Notes under the pieces: generated by a model | The model's input: the letters and a program-made list of their open reading frames with translations, nothing else | Told to the model about the DNA's origin: nothing | Databases searched by the model: none | Source of the DNA: Acidobacteriota bacterium | Lineage (GTDB): Bacteria > Acidobacteriota > Terriglobia > Bryobacterales > Bryobacteraceae | Reading direction: 5' to 3' | Length of the DNA stretch: 64,000 bases | Assembly (NCBI GenBank): GCA_947470805.1 | Contig: CANIVU010000019.1 | Span: forward strand, 1-64,000 | In this document: piece after piece, positions 48,482-57,941 of the stretch | Numbering within the stretch: position 1 is the first letter of the stretch | Layout: each line of letters begins with the position of its first letter | Position numbers and translations under genes: made by a program

Positions 48482-51094
48482 GTGGAAGACAACGATCTAA
48501 CTAAAGAATTTCTGATCGAGAGCACCGAGAACCTCGGGCGGTTGGACCAGGAGATGGTCCAACTGGAACAACGGCCAAAAGACGCAACGTTGCTGGCCAG
48601 TATTTTCCGCATCATCCACACCTTGAAGGGAACGTGCGGGTTTCTTGGGTTCTCCACAATTGAAGGAATCACCCATCATGCGGAGACCATTCTAGGACAG
48701 GTTCGAACGGGAGAGCGGGAGTTGACGCCGGCGTTGGTGTCGTTGGTGCTTGAATCGGTGGACGCGGTCAAGGCCGAGCTGGGCGCGATTGAGAACACGC
48801 AGAAGGAAAGCGGGTTGCTGTACGAAGAGTTGGTTCATCGGCTGGAAAAAGCGGCAATCATTAGCGGCGTGGAGGAATCGGCGGTCGCGGTCCACGTGGC
48901 CCCCGAACCGGAGGCAGCCAGTGAAAAACAACCGGCAGCGAAGGGATTGGACCCGGACGCAACCGCCGCAAAGGGTTCTTCCGTTACCGACTCGACGATC
49001 CGCGTGGACGTCGGGTTGCTCGATAAGCTGATGAATCTCGTCGGGGAGTTGGTACTCGCCCGGAACCAGGTTCTGCAGTTTACTTCGCGACTTGAGGATG
49101 CGTCGCTGAATGCCACCAGCCAGCGTTTGAACTTGATCACCTCGGAGTTGCAGGAAGGCGTGATGAAGACGCGTATGCAGCCGATCGGGGTCGTCTGGAA
49201 CAAACTGCCGCGGGTGGTGCGCGATCTTTCGTCGGTCTGCGGGAAACACATCAATCTGGAAATGGACGGGGCCGAGACCGAACTCGACAAAACGATCATT
49301 GAGGCCATCAAGGATCCGCTTACCCATATTGTCCGCAACGCCTGTGACCATGGGATTGAAGGTTCCGATGCCCGGATCCAGGCGGGAAAGACGCCGGCTG
49401 GCCGGTTGGCACTCCGGGCGTTTCACGAAGGCGGCAACGTCAACATTGAAATAGCCGACGATGGCAACGGAGTGGATACCCAGCGGGTACGGGCAAAAGC
49501 GCTGCAGCTCGGACTAATCCGCGAGGACCAGGCCGAACGAATGAGCGAACGGGAGTTGGCGAATCTCGTTTTCCTGCCCGGCTTCTCGACGGCAAAAGAG
49601 GTGACCAGTATTTCCGGCCGCGGCGTCGGCATGGATGTGGTCAAAACGAACATCGAAAAGATCGGCGGAACGGTGGATCTGGTCAGCCGGCGAGGTGCGG
49701 GCACGACGATCCGGATCAAGATTCCGCTGACGCTGGCGATTATCCCGGGACTGGTCGTGAGTGTAAAGCAGGAACGCTTTGTCATCCCGCAAACAAGCCT
49801 GCTCGAACTGGTTCGTCTGGAAGGGGAGGAGAGCCGCCGGCAGATTGAATGGGTGGGCGAAGCGCCGCTCTACCGCCGCCGGGGCAATCTTCTGCCGCTC
49901 GCATTCCTGGACCGTGTACTGCAACTCGACGATGGAAGCGGAGTCGCGCCCGATGTTTTGAACATCGTGGTCCTGCAGGCCGAGGACCGGCAGTTCGGGC
50001 TGGTCGTGGATCGTGTGAATGACACACAAGAGATCGTCGTGAAGCCATTGGGCAAGCAGATGAAGGGTCTCAATTGCTACGCCGGAGCCACAATCATGGG
50101 CGATGGGCATGTGGCGCTCATCCTCGACGTGATGGGCGTTGCCCAACGTTCAGGGGTTCTGGCGGAAGGTCGGGGCTCCGGACGTAATGAGGACAAAGCC
50201 GCGACAGAACCACTCTTGGAATCGCGAAACTCCATGCTGCTGTTCCGCGCCGGCGAATTCGATCGCCTTGCGGTGCCACTCTCCCTGGTTGCCCGGCTGG
50301 AAGAAATACCACGAGAGAGACTGGAACACGCGGCCGGACGCCCCGTGGTGCAATATCGAGGCCAACTGCTCCCGTTGGTGGGCCTCGCCGATCAGCTAGG
50401 CGGCTGTTCGCAGCAGAATACCGAGCTGCCGGTGCAAGTGATCGTCTTCGCCGACGGGGACAATCGGATCGGCATGATGGTCGACGAGATTGTCGACATC
50501 GTCGAGGATGATATCGTCATCCGGCGGGCCAGCAATCGATCGGGAATTCTGGGCTCGGCTGTCATCGGCAACCAGGTTACCGATGTATTGGATCTGCAGT
50601 CAGTCATCCGCTCCGCCGATACAGGCTGGTTCGAGAAGGCGCAGGATGAACGATTACTGCGAATTCTCGTTGCGGAGAACTCGGCATTCACGCGCAGTCT
50701 TCTGAGAAGCTCTCTCGAGATGGGAGGCTATTCGGTGTCGGAGGCGCGGGACGCCGATGAGGCAATGGCAAAGCTGGCGGCCCATCGATTTGATCTGGTG
50801 ATTGCGGCGCTCGATCTGCCGAACGAAGGCGCGGCGAAGATCCTCGACGCAGCCAGCCGACGGCCGGAGTTGGCACGAATCCCCATTCTGGCGATGGAAT
50901 CCATGCAGCAAGCCGACTCCGGGTGCGGAATGATTCCAGCCGGATTCTCCGCCGCCCTCTCCCGTTTCGACCGGGAGGGAATGCTTCGCTCTATCGAAAA
51001 GCTGGCCAAATCGATTGACGCCGAAGAGGTGTCGATGGCAGCGTTCAGCCGGAATGCCCAGGGCGAGCCGTATCACAGCCGGAAGGAGAACTAG
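48482..51094 (+). CDS. cheA: Chemotaxis histidine kinase CheA with two CheW-like domains and a degenerate receiver
   Basis: An 870-residue cytoplasmic kinase. HPt domain with the phosphoryl site His46 (IIHTLKGTCGFLGF); dimerisation/kinase start DVGLLDKLMNLVGELVLARNQ; ATPase boxes DPLTHIVRNACDHGIE, ADDGNGVD and SGRGVGMDVVKTNIEKIGG; a regulatory CheW-like domain (about 405-535); a second CheW-like domain (about 570-705, LPVQVIVFADGDNRIGMMVDE); and a C-terminal receiver-like domain (727-845). In that receiver the phosphoacceptor position is Ala776 (DLVIAALDLP) and the acidic pair reads EN. The start is GTG at 48482, seven bases after GGTGGAG. No P2 domain is clear. Confidence 0.93.
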   Translation: MEDNDLTKEFLIESTENLGRLDQEMVQLEQRPKDATLLASIFRIIHTLKGTCGFLGFSTIEGITHHAETILGQVRTGERELTPALVSLVLESVDAVKAELGAIENTQKESGLLYEELVHRLEKAAIISGVEESAVAVHVAPEPEAASEKQPAAKGLDPDATAAKGSSVTDSTIRVDVGLLDKLMNLVGELVLARNQVLQFTSRLEDASLNATSQRLNLITSELQEGVMKTRMQPIGVVWNKLPRVVRDLSSVCGKHINLEMDGAETELDKTIIEAIKDPLTHIVRNACDHGIEGSDARIQAGKTPAGRLALRAFHEGGNVNIEIADDGNGVDTQRVRAKALQLGLIREDQAERMSERELANLVFLPGFSTAKEVTSISGRGVGMDVVKTNIEKIGGTVDLVSRRGAGTTIRIKIPLTLAIIPGLVVSVKQERFVIPQTSLLELVRLEGEESRRQIEWVGEAPLYRRRGNLLPLAFLDRVLQLDDGSGVAPDVLNIVVLQAEDRQFGLVVDRVNDTQEIVVKPLGKQMKGLNCYAGATIMGDGHVALILDVMGVAQRSGVLAEGRGSGRNEDKAATEPLLESRNSMLLFRAGEFDRLAVPLSLVARLEEIPRERLEHAAGRPVVQYRGQLLPLVGLADQLGGCSQQNTELPVQVIVFADGDNRIGMMVDEIVDIVEDDIVIRRASNRSGILGSAVIGNQVTDVLDLQSVIRSADTGWFEKAQDERLLRILVAENSAFTRSLLRSSLEMGGYSVSEARDADEAMAKLAAHRFDLVIAALDLPNEGAAKILDAASRRPELARIPILAMESMQQADSGCGMIPAGFSAALSRFDREGMLRSIEKLAKSIDAEEVSMAAFSRNAQGEPYHSRKEN

Positions 51095-51096
51095 TC

Positions 51097-51555
51097 ATGA
51101 CCCCACAAGAAAGCGGAGTCGACTTGAATCGGCAATTCGCGACTTTCTTTATGAAGGACCTTTTTTTCGGCATCGAAGTCCAGAAGGTACAGGAAGTCTT
51201 GCGAGCGCAGGAGATGACGCGCGTCCCGCTGGCCCCCGGAGTCCTCCGTGGCCTCATCAATCTGCGCGGGCAGATTGTCGCCGCCATCGACATGCGGGAA
51301 CGGCTAGCCTTGCCAAAGCGGACGAGCGAGCAGGAGCCAATGAACATGATTGTTCGCGCCGAAGACGGAGCCGTCAGTCTTCTCGTGGACGAAATTGGAG
51401 ACGTCATCCACGTCTCCGCCGCCTCGTACGAACCCGTGCCTGAAACGATGGCCGGCAATTTGAAGCAACTTGTAGCTGGCGTCTACAAACTGGATGGCCG
51501 GTTATTGCTGGTGCTCGACACCGAACGAACCCTGCAGTTGCAACACGCCCACTAA
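51097..51555 (+). CDS. cheW: Chemotaxis adaptor CheW
   Basis: A 152-residue adaptor that joins receptors to CheA. It shows the CheW sequence [48 protein letters not shown], with the NLRG motif, and the second lobe [14 protein letters not shown] and [17 protein letters not shown]. Length is normal. It begins two bases after the cheA stop. The additional CheW-like domains inside CheA mean this cluster has three such modules for array assembly. Confidence 0.93.
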   Translation: MTPQESGVDLNRQFATFFMKDLFFGIEVQKVQEVLRAQEMTRVPLAPGVLRGLINLRGQIVAAIDMRERLALPKRTSEQEPMNMIVRAEDGAVSLLVDEIGDVIHVSAASYEPVPETMAGNLKQLVAGVYKLDGRLLLVLDTERTLQLQHAH

Positions 51556-51619
51556 ATCACCCACCACAGCCGGCCGGGGCTCCCCGTGCCTCAATTCAAG
51601 AACCCACCAGGAGAGAAGT

Positions 51620-53461
51620 ATGAAGAACTCTGTTTCCACTCGCGGCGCGTCTCGCAACACGCCCGGATCCTCCGCCGCCGTGCTGGAGCCGCCACCCTCA
51701 CAGGCGGCATCCACCTCCGCCGGCTCCTCGAAAGACAAGCAGGCCGCACAGTCACAAAAACTGGCATTCGCCATGCTCGAGAACGCCCCGATCAATGTGA
51801 TCATGGCCAACCGGGATCTGATCATTACCTACATCAATCCCGTCTCGGTCGAGACGCTGACGAAGTTGCAGGAGTACCTCCCGGTGCCCGCTGACCAACT
51901 GTTAGGCCAGTCCATCGATATCTTCCACAAGAATCCCGCCCATCAGCGCCGCATGTTGATGGATCCCCGCAATCTCCCGCACCGGGCGAAGATCAAGCTC
52001 GGGCCCGAGATTTTAGATCTCCTGGTTTCGCCCATCCACGATGCGAATCATCAGTACGTCGGTCCGATGCTGACTTGGAGTGTCATTACCGAGCAGGAAC
52101 GGTTGGCAGTGGAAGCTGCGCGGATGCAATCGATGATGGAGAATTCGCCGATCAACGTCATGTACGCCGATCGCGATCTGGTGATTCGTTACATGAACCC
52201 TGCGTCGACTCGCCAACTTCACGAATTGCAGCAGCATCTGCCGGTGCAGGTAGATGCGATGATCGGCCAGAATATCGATGTATTTCACAAAAAGCCCGCC
52301 CATCAAAGGGCAATCCTGAGTGACGCGAAAAACCTGCCTCGGCGCGCGACAATCCAAGTGGGTCCAGAGTTCCTCGACCTCTTGGTCAGCCCGATCAACG
52401 ATTCCCAGGGTGCCTATATCGGCACGATGGTGACCTGGGAGTTGATTACCAAGAAGCTCGAATCCGAACGCCGCGAGAAGGAACTACTGGAGCGCGAGCG
52501 CTCCACCCAGGAAGAACTCCGGGTAAAAGTGGCGAGCATGCTCGAAGTCGTGCAACGGGCCGCCCAAGGCGATCTCACCCTCGATGTCACAGTCAGCGGC
52601 AGCGATGCAATCGGACAAATGGGAGAAGGACTGGGCACCTTCCTGCGCGCCATGCGGGACAACATGGGTGAATTGATGCGGAATGCCCAGGCACTGGCCA
52701 GTTCGTCGGAGGAGTTGACGGCCATCAGCCAGCAACTGGCCGGCAACGCCGAAGAAACCGCCTCCCAGGCGAATGTGGTCTCGGCTGCGTCCGAAGAGGT
52801 TTCCAAAAACGTCTCCGTTGTCGCCACCGGCAGCGAGGAGATGCTGACCTCGATCCGGGAGATCTCAAAGAGCGCCAACGAAAGTGCCCGGGTAGCCAAG
52901 TCGGCGGTTGCCGTCGCCGAAACCACCAATCAGACCATCTCCAAGCTCGGAGAGTCGAGTCTGGAAATCGGCAAAGTCATCAAGGTCATCACCTCGATCG
53001 CCCAGCAGACCAATCTTCTGGCCTTGAACGCCACCATTGAGGCGGCCCGCGCCGGCGAGGCGGGAAAAGGGTTTGCCGTGGTCGCCAACGAAGTGAAGGA
53101 ACTGGCCAAAGAGACAGCCAAGGCCACCGAAGAGATCGGACAGAAGATCGAGGCCATCCAGGGCGACACAAAGGCCGCGGTTCGCGCCATCGGAGAGATC
53201 GGCGCGATCATCAATCAGATCAACGACATATCCAACACAATCGCTTCGGCGGTCGAGGAACAGACCGCGACGACGAACGAAATTGGCCGGAACGTAAGTG
53301 AGGCGGCAAAAGGCACAGGTGAAATTGCCCGCAACATCACCGGTGTGGCGACGGCAGCCGAAAGCACGACGAGCGGCGCCAGCGATACGCAGAAGGCCGC
53401 TATCGAACTGAGCCGAATGGCGAACGAACTGCAGTCGCTGGTCGGCCGGTTCCGGATCTAA
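51620..53461 (+). CDS. Soluble methyl-accepting chemoreceptor with two PAS domains
   Basis: A 613-residue receptor without any membrane helix, so it senses inside the cell. Two PAS domains (about residues 45-160 and 168-285) are near-duplicates: each has ENxPINVxxAxRDL, INP or MNP, FHKxPAHQR and LVSPIxD. A HAMP-like stretch (about 315-370) leads into the signalling domain, whose hairpin tip is [21 protein letters not shown], identical to the family core. The end (LVGRFRI) has no CheR-binding pentapeptide. The two PAS units could hold haem or a redox cofactor; this is not shown. AGGAGAG precedes the ATG. Confidence 0.92.
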   Translation: MKNSVSTRGASRNTPGSSAAVLEPPPSQAASTSAGSSKDKQAAQSQKLAFAMLENAPINVIMANRDLIITYINPVSVETLTKLQEYLPVPADQLLGQSIDIFHKNPAHQRRMLMDPRNLPHRAKIKLGPEILDLLVSPIHDANHQYVGPMLTWSVITEQERLAVEAARMQSMMENSPINVMYADRDLVIRYMNPASTRQLHELQQHLPVQVDAMIGQNIDVFHKKPAHQRAILSDAKNLPRRATIQVGPEFLDLLVSPINDSQGAYIGTMVTWELITKKLESERREKELLERERSTQEELRVKVASMLEVVQRAAQGDLTLDVTVSGSDAIGQMGEGLGTFLRAMRDNMGELMRNAQALASSSEELTAISQQLAGNAEETASQANVVSAASEEVSKNVSVVATGSEEMLTSIREISKSANESARVAKSAVAVAETTNQTISKLGESSLEIGKVIKVITSIAQQTNLLALNATIEAARAGEAGKGFAVVANEVKELAKETAKATEEIGQKIEAIQGDTKAAVRAIGEIGAIINQINDISNTIASAVEEQTATTNEIGRNVSEAAKGTGEIARNITGVATAAESTTSGASDTQKAAIELSRMANELQSLVGRFRI

Positions 53462-53521
53462 CGGCCCCCAGAACTCCAAAAGCCTGGGGTTGCCCAGCCA
53501 GCCCCAGACGAAAGACTCTCT

Positions 53522-54796
53522 ATGCCGACCATCCAAGTCTATGGAATCGACCACTCACGGGCGCCAATCGAGGTCAGGGAGCAACTGTCCTTCAGCGGCG
53601 AAGAACTCTTAGAGTTGCTTCCACTGTTGATAACGCCGCAAGCGCCGAGGAGCGACACCATCACGCACGTGCACGAGGCCATGCTGCTCAGCACCTGCAA
53701 CCGGACGGAAGTCTATCTGGTTACGGACGGAGTCGGTGGGCCCTACCCACTCGAACCCCTCCGCCAGTACCGCCCTGAAGCGCAGTTGATGGACAATACC
53801 TGCCTTCGCTATCACTTACACAGCCAGGACGCGGTTTCCCATCTCTTCTCGGTTGCCGCCTCCCTGCGGTCTCAAGTGCCCGGCGATACACAGATCTCGA
53901 CGCAGGTTTCCACGGCGGCAAGAATTGCCCGGAGCGCGGGAACGCTCGGACCGCTGTTGGAGCAAGCCGTTGCGGCGGCACTTCGATCGGCAAAGCGAGT
54001 ACGCCGGGAGACAGGCTTAATGGCGGGCGGCAGTGGCACGGGGCCAGCCGTACTGCGCTGCTTACGGCGTTTCAGACAGCCGGATCCGAGAAGGGACCGC
54101 CCGATGCGGGTGCTCTTGCTTGGGGCCGGGATTATGGCCGAGGAAGTAGCTACTCATCTATTGCGATCCCGGACGAGATCAACTCGAACTCACCCGCTCC
54201 TCCATAAATCCGGAATCGACCCTGTTGGCATTGAGTTCGCCGGGGTATGGGCGCGGGACCGAAAAAAAGCAAAAACCTTCGGCGAGATGTTCGGCATACA
54301 CCCGCTCACGGCGCGCGGCGCAAGACAGGCCCTGGCGGCGGCGGATGTGGTCATCGGCGCCTGCGGGGGAAGGGTCGGAATGCTGAGCGAACGCCAACTC
54401 AGTCCGATTCTCGACAAACGGGCGACTCCACTCCTTGTGATTGATCTCGGCGTTCCGCGAAACCTGGACCCTCTCATGGCCGAGCGGGATGGCCTGGAAC
54501 CGATTTTCCTTGACCAGGTCCATGAGCTAATGAGAGATCACACAAAGCAACGGGGGAGCGCCCTGGAGAAAGCAGCCACTATCGTCGCCGAAGAGGCTAC
54601 ACACTTCGAGCATTGGCTTCGCCGTTTACCTCTCCGCCCTCTGCGAGCAGAGGTGTACAACTCTCTGGAGACAATCCTAGCCAACTGGCGATCCAGCCAA
54701 CCCACGGCGGTGCGGCACCTGCGCGTGGCGCTGCACCGCAGCCTGGAACAGGCGTTTCGCGGCATCGATATCGGTGCGGGAAACGGCACCCAATAA
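53522..54796 (+). CDS. hemA: Divergent glutamyl-tRNA reductase-like protein in the che cluster
   Basis: A 424-residue full-length member of the GluTR (HemA) family, which normally reduces Glu-tRNA to glutamate-1-semialdehyde for tetrapyrrole synthesis. Catalytic domain: LLSTCNRTEVY with nucleophile Cys59, and His107 in AVSHLF. NADPH domain: VLLLGAGIMAEEVATHL and VIDLGVPRNLDPLM. C-terminal dimerisation helices are present. The glutamate-binding loop, normally AAGLDSxVLGExQI, reads AASLRSQVPGDTQI, and the following SVSxAA motif is lost (GSGTGPAV). So the fold and the reactive Cys stay while the substrate pocket has drifted. It sits between mcp and cheY on the same strand. Housekeeping role or new role cannot be decided from here. 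Confidence 0.8.
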   Translation: MPTIQVYGIDHSRAPIEVREQLSFSGEELLELLPLLITPQAPRSDTITHVHEAMLLSTCNRTEVYLVTDGVGGPYPLEPLRQYRPEAQLMDNTCLRYHLHSQDAVSHLFSVAASLRSQVPGDTQISTQVSTAARIARSAGTLGPLLEQAVAAALRSAKRVRRETGLMAGGSGTGPAVLRCLRRFRQPDPRRDRPMRVLLLGAGIMAEEVATHLLRSRTRSTRTHPLLHKSGIDPVGIEFAGVWARDRKKAKTFGEMFGIHPLTARGARQALAAADVVIGACGGRVGMLSERQLSPILDKRATPLLVIDLGVPRNLDPLMAERDGLEPIFLDQVHELMRDHTKQRGSALEKAATIVAEEATHFEHWLRRLPLRPLRAEVYNSLETILANWRSSQPTAVRHLRVALHRSLEQAFRGIDIGAGNGTQ

Positions 54797-54929
54797 ATCA
54801 GTAACATCCAGCAAATCGCTGTCGATAAGAGCTCTAGAGGGATTTGGCGTCCGGCAAATCCACTCGTTCCACAGTAGAGCTGGGTTGATTCCGAGACAAA
54901 GTTCAATTTCATGAAGAATGGTGACATCC

Positions 54930-55304
54930 ATGGGCACAGCGTTGGTTATCGATGATTCGCGGGCGATCCGTATGATTCTGGGGCGGACACTCAATCGATT
55001 CGGATATGAAGTCTGCTCGGCCTCCAACGGGCGGGAAGCACTCGACATGATTGGCCAACAGGATTTGGCGCTCTCGGTCATCCTGGTCGACTGGAACATG
55101 CCGGAAATGAATGGGCTGGACTTCGTGAAAACGATTCGGGCCGACCCCAGATATCGCGAAGTACCGCTGATGATGGTGACAACAGAGACCGAGATCGAGC
55201 AAATGGATCGGGCTCTGGAGGCCGGGGCGAACGAATATGTCATGAAGCCGTTCACTGACGAAGTCATCGCCGACAAGCTGCGCTTACTCGGCGTTTTGCA
55301 GTAG
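54930..55304 (+). CDS. cheY: CheY-like single-domain response regulator
   Basis: A 124-residue receiver domain, the output of the kinase. All phosphorylation residues are present: Asp8 and Asp9 (VIDDSR), phosphoacceptor Asp54 (LVDWNMPEMNG), Thr in MVTTE and Lys in VMKPF. WNMPEMNG is the motif of chemotaxis-type CheY. I chose ATG 54930 since GGTGA lies 5 bases upstream and the first strand begins right after; 54918 would add four residues. It follows the GluTR-like gene after about 130 bases in which no gene is seen. Confidence 0.92.
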   Translation: MGTALVIDDSRAIRMILGRTLNRFGYEVCSASNGREALDMIGQQDLALSVILVDWNMPEMNGLDFVKTIRADPRYREVPLMMVTTETEIEQMDRALEAGANEYVMKPFTDEVIADKLRLLGVLQ

Positions 55305-55398
55305 CGCGCCCCCGGATCATAGACGCAGCCGTTCCGAACAATTCGCGGAACGCTGACTTCGGCCACCGCCGCAGGGCGGCCAGGAACTGAGATACATC

Positions 55399-56535
55399 AT
55401 GTTGAACGCATCAAATCCGAGAACAACTCCCCACCCTCGCATCCGCGTGTTGGTTGTTGACGATTCTGTTGTAATCCGGAAGATCCTCTCGGACGCGCTT
55501 CGGAACGACCCGGAAATCGAAGTGGTTGGCACGGCGTCGAATGGCGTAATCGCGCTCCAGCGGATCACCCAGCTAAGCCCTGACATTGTAACCCTGGACA
55601 TCGAAATGCCGGAGATGGATGGCATTGCCACTCTCCGGGAAATCAAGCGCCAATTTCCGCGCACGCGCGTAATCATGTGCAGCACCCTGACTGAGCGCGG
55701 CGCGAGCGTTACCATCGAAGCCCTCTCATTGGGAGCCGACGATTACCTCACGAAATCTTCCGGGCAATCCGGGGTCAACGCGATGGAGAACCTTCATGGC
55801 CAATTGATTCCCAAGGTCAAACAGTTCTTCCGCCGCGAAACGGGGCCAACCGCCAACCGGCCTAGCCCCCGCCCAGTAATGGCAAGGGAACTCACATCCG
55901 TGCCAACCCTGGTACGCCCAACGGCGGCACGCCCGGCGGGCCAGCAGGCGCCCAGACCGAGGCAGTCCCCTCCACGGGCAGTCGCAATCGGTGTATCCAC
56001 CGGAGGGCCGAACGCATTAGCGGAAGTGATTCCGATGCTCCCGAAGGATTTTCCGCTCCCCGTGTTTGTCGTCCAACATATGCCACCGATGTTCACCCGC
56101 CTACTCGCAGAGCGGCTTCAATCGCAGAGTAAAGTGAAAGTGGTCGAGGCGCAGGAGGGAATGCGCGTGACGGCGGGGTACGTCTACATCGCCCCTGGGG
56201 ACTACCATATGGCCCTGGCAAAGACCGGCGGTAGCGTCCTCATTCATCTCAACCAAGGGCCGATGGAGAACTCCTGCCGGCCCGCTGTGGACGTGCTGTT
56301 CCGGTCGGTCGGAGAAGTCTATGGCGGTGCGACAATCTCGGCGATCCTGACGGGAATGGGTCAGGACGGGCTACGCGGCGTAGAGCAACTGCGCGCGCTG
56401 GGCGGATATGTCATCGCGCAGGACGAGGCCAGTAGCGTGGTTTGGGGCATGCCCGGGTTCGTTGCGAGGGCGGGACTGGCCGACGTCGTCTGCGACTTGA
56501 AGCAAGTGACGCCAGAAATTGTGCGCCATCTCTAG
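55399..56535 (+). CDS. cheB: Chemotaxis response regulator methylesterase CheB
   Basis: A 378-residue protein: receiver (residues 14-135, VVDDSV, phosphoacceptor Asp67 in VTLDIEMPEMDG, Lys in YLTKSS), a Pro/Arg-rich linker, and a methylesterase domain with catalytic Ser in AIGVSTGGPNAL, His in VVQHMPPMFT and Asp in TGMGQDGLRG. It removes methyl groups from receptor glutamates to adapt signalling. Works opposite CheR at 56603. Promoter not obvious; a 94-base gap separates it from cheY. Confidence 0.95.
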   Translation: MLNASNPRTTPHPRIRVLVVDDSVVIRKILSDALRNDPEIEVVGTASNGVIALQRITQLSPDIVTLDIEMPEMDGIATLREIKRQFPRTRVIMCSTLTERGASVTIEALSLGADDYLTKSSGQSGVNAMENLHGQLIPKVKQFFRRETGPTANRPSPRPVMARELTSVPTLVRPTAARPAGQQAPRPRQSPPRAVAIGVSTGGPNALAEVIPMLPKDFPLPVFVVQHMPPMFTRLLAERLQSQSKVKVVEAQEGMRVTAGYVYIAPGDYHMALAKTGGSVLIHLNQGPMENSCRPAVDVLFRSVGEVYGGATISAILTGMGQDGLRGVEQLRALGGYVIAQDEASSVVWGMPGFVARAGLADVVCDLKQVTPEIVRHL

Positions 56536-56602
56536 GTGAGTATGGAAACGGAACGGGACGGCAGACGGGGAATCGGGTACAACACACCTCCGGGAGAACG
56601 AA

Positions 56603-57451
56603 ATGCAGACAATGCTCGGTGAAAAACAGCTCGCACAAACAGCCATTTCGGCCGAAAACTACGCGTTCCTGCAACGCTACATCTACCAGGAATCGGGGAT
56701 CGTGATCGATGCCGGAAAGAATTACCTGATCGAATCCCGTCTGCTGCCAATCGTCAAACAGGAAAACCTATCCACCCTGAACGACCTTTGCAGTCTACTC
56801 AGAGCCACAGCCCCGCTTCAGCTCAAAAGCCGGGTGGTCGAATCAATGACCACCAACGAGACTCTGTTCTTCCGCGATCTTTCCGTTTTCGACGCCCTGC
56901 AGAAGGAGATTCTTCCCAAGCTGATTGAATCCCGCCGCAATGTCAGGCGACTCAGCATCTGGTCGGCAGCCGCATCGAGTGGGCAAGAGGCCTACAGCAT
57001 CGCTATGCTACTCAAGGAATTCGGGTTGGAAGGCTGGAAGGTTCAGATTTTCGGCACCGACCTCAACCAACAGATTCTCGACAAGGCCGCAGCCGGAAAA
57101 TACCTCCAAATTGAAGTAAACCGTGGATTGCCGGCGAAGTACCTGGTGAAGTACTTCACCCGGGCAGGATTGGATTGGCAGATCAGTGACGCGCTCCGCG
57201 CCATGGTGAAGTTCCAACGATTTGACCTGCGCACGTCGATGAGTTCGTTTGGCCCGTTCGACCTGATCTTTTGCCGCAATGTATTGATTTATTTCGACGT
57301 CGACACGAAGAAGCAGATCCTGGCGTCCATCCGCCGAACGATGAGCCCTGGTGGACTACTGGCACTGGGAGCCGCCGAGACGACGATCAACCTGGACAGC
57401 GCCTACACGCGTGTCGTGCACGGGGCAGCCACGTTCTATCAAGTTCCCTGA
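56603..57451 (+). CDS. cheR: Chemotaxis protein methyltransferase CheR
   Basis: A 282-residue S-adenosylmethionine-dependent enzyme that methylates receptor Glu residues. N-terminal helical domain (LQRYIYQESGIVIDAGKNYLIESRL), then MTTNETLFFRD, LSIWSAAASSGQEAYSIAM (SAM-binding; usual order is WSAACSTGEEPYSIAM), IFGTDLNQQILDKA, FDLIFCRNVLIYFD and LGAAET. All family motifs are present. GGGAGAACG precedes the ATG. No TPR extension. Confidence 0.94.
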   Translation: MQTMLGEKQLAQTAISAENYAFLQRYIYQESGIVIDAGKNYLIESRLLPIVKQENLSTLNDLCSLLRATAPLQLKSRVVESMTTNETLFFRDLSVFDALQKEILPKLIESRRNVRRLSIWSAAASSGQEAYSIAMLLKEFGLEGWKVQIFGTDLNQQILDKAAAGKYLQIEVNRGLPAKYLVKYFTRAGLDWQISDALRAMVKFQRFDLRTSMSSFGPFDLIFCRNVLIYFDVDTKKQILASIRRTMSPGGLLALGAAETTINLDSAYTRVVHGAATFYQVP

Positions 57452-57458
57452 GGTTACA

Positions 57459-57941
57459 ATGACTCACTCTATTCTTCATGTGGAAGCCTACGACACCGAA
57501 GTCGGGCGCATCGTGCAGGACGTCTTGGCGACGATGACACAGTATCCGGTGTTTCCGGGCACCCACCCCTACGGAGAGCATCCCGATCACGCAACTTGCG
57601 CAGTTTACTTTGCCGGAATCTGGAGTGGCGCCGTCCTCATTGAATGCCCCCTCTCGATGGCTTTCGAGTTCACCGCAAGGCTCATGCGCATCCCGAAACC
57701 GATCCAGTTCGACAACGACGTTTATGACGCGCTCGGCGAACTGGCCAACATGATCGGGGGTAACCTGAAATCGGTGTTGCCCCGTGGTGTCAGCTTGTCG
57801 ATGCCTTCGGTGGTTGAGGGGTCCAACTACTCAGTTCGTGTCTGCGGCTCGAATCGCAACAAGCGAATGGCCTTCGACGGTCCCAACGGACCGTTCTGGG
57901 TCACCCTTGTCGAAACCGACAACTGCCATAATGAAAACTGA
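57459..57941 (+). CDS. cheX: CheX-type CheY-P phosphatase
   Basis: A 160-residue protein of the CheC/CheX/FliY class that dephosphorylates CheY. The single active motif ExxN is in ALGELANMIGGNLKSVLP (Glu and Asn spaced as needed), matching CheX rather than the two-motif CheC. It ends the cluster, 7 bases after cheR, with GAGG upstream. Having CheX and no CheZ or CheC fits non-enteric systems. The stop TGA abuts the stop of the convergent permease gene. Confidence 0.88.
   Translation: MTHSILHVEAYDTEVGRIVQDVLATMTQYPVFPGTHPYGEHPDHATCAVYFAGIWSGAVLIECPLSMAFEFTARLMRIPKPIQFDNDVYDALGELANMIGGNLKSVLPRGVSLSMPSVVEGSNYSVRVCGSNRNKRMAFDGPNGPFWVTLVETDNCHNEN

Noticed and set aside
54797-54917. Short gene between the hemA-like gene and cheY
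   Set aside because: No frame of useful length with a start and ribosome-binding site; nothing convincing seen.
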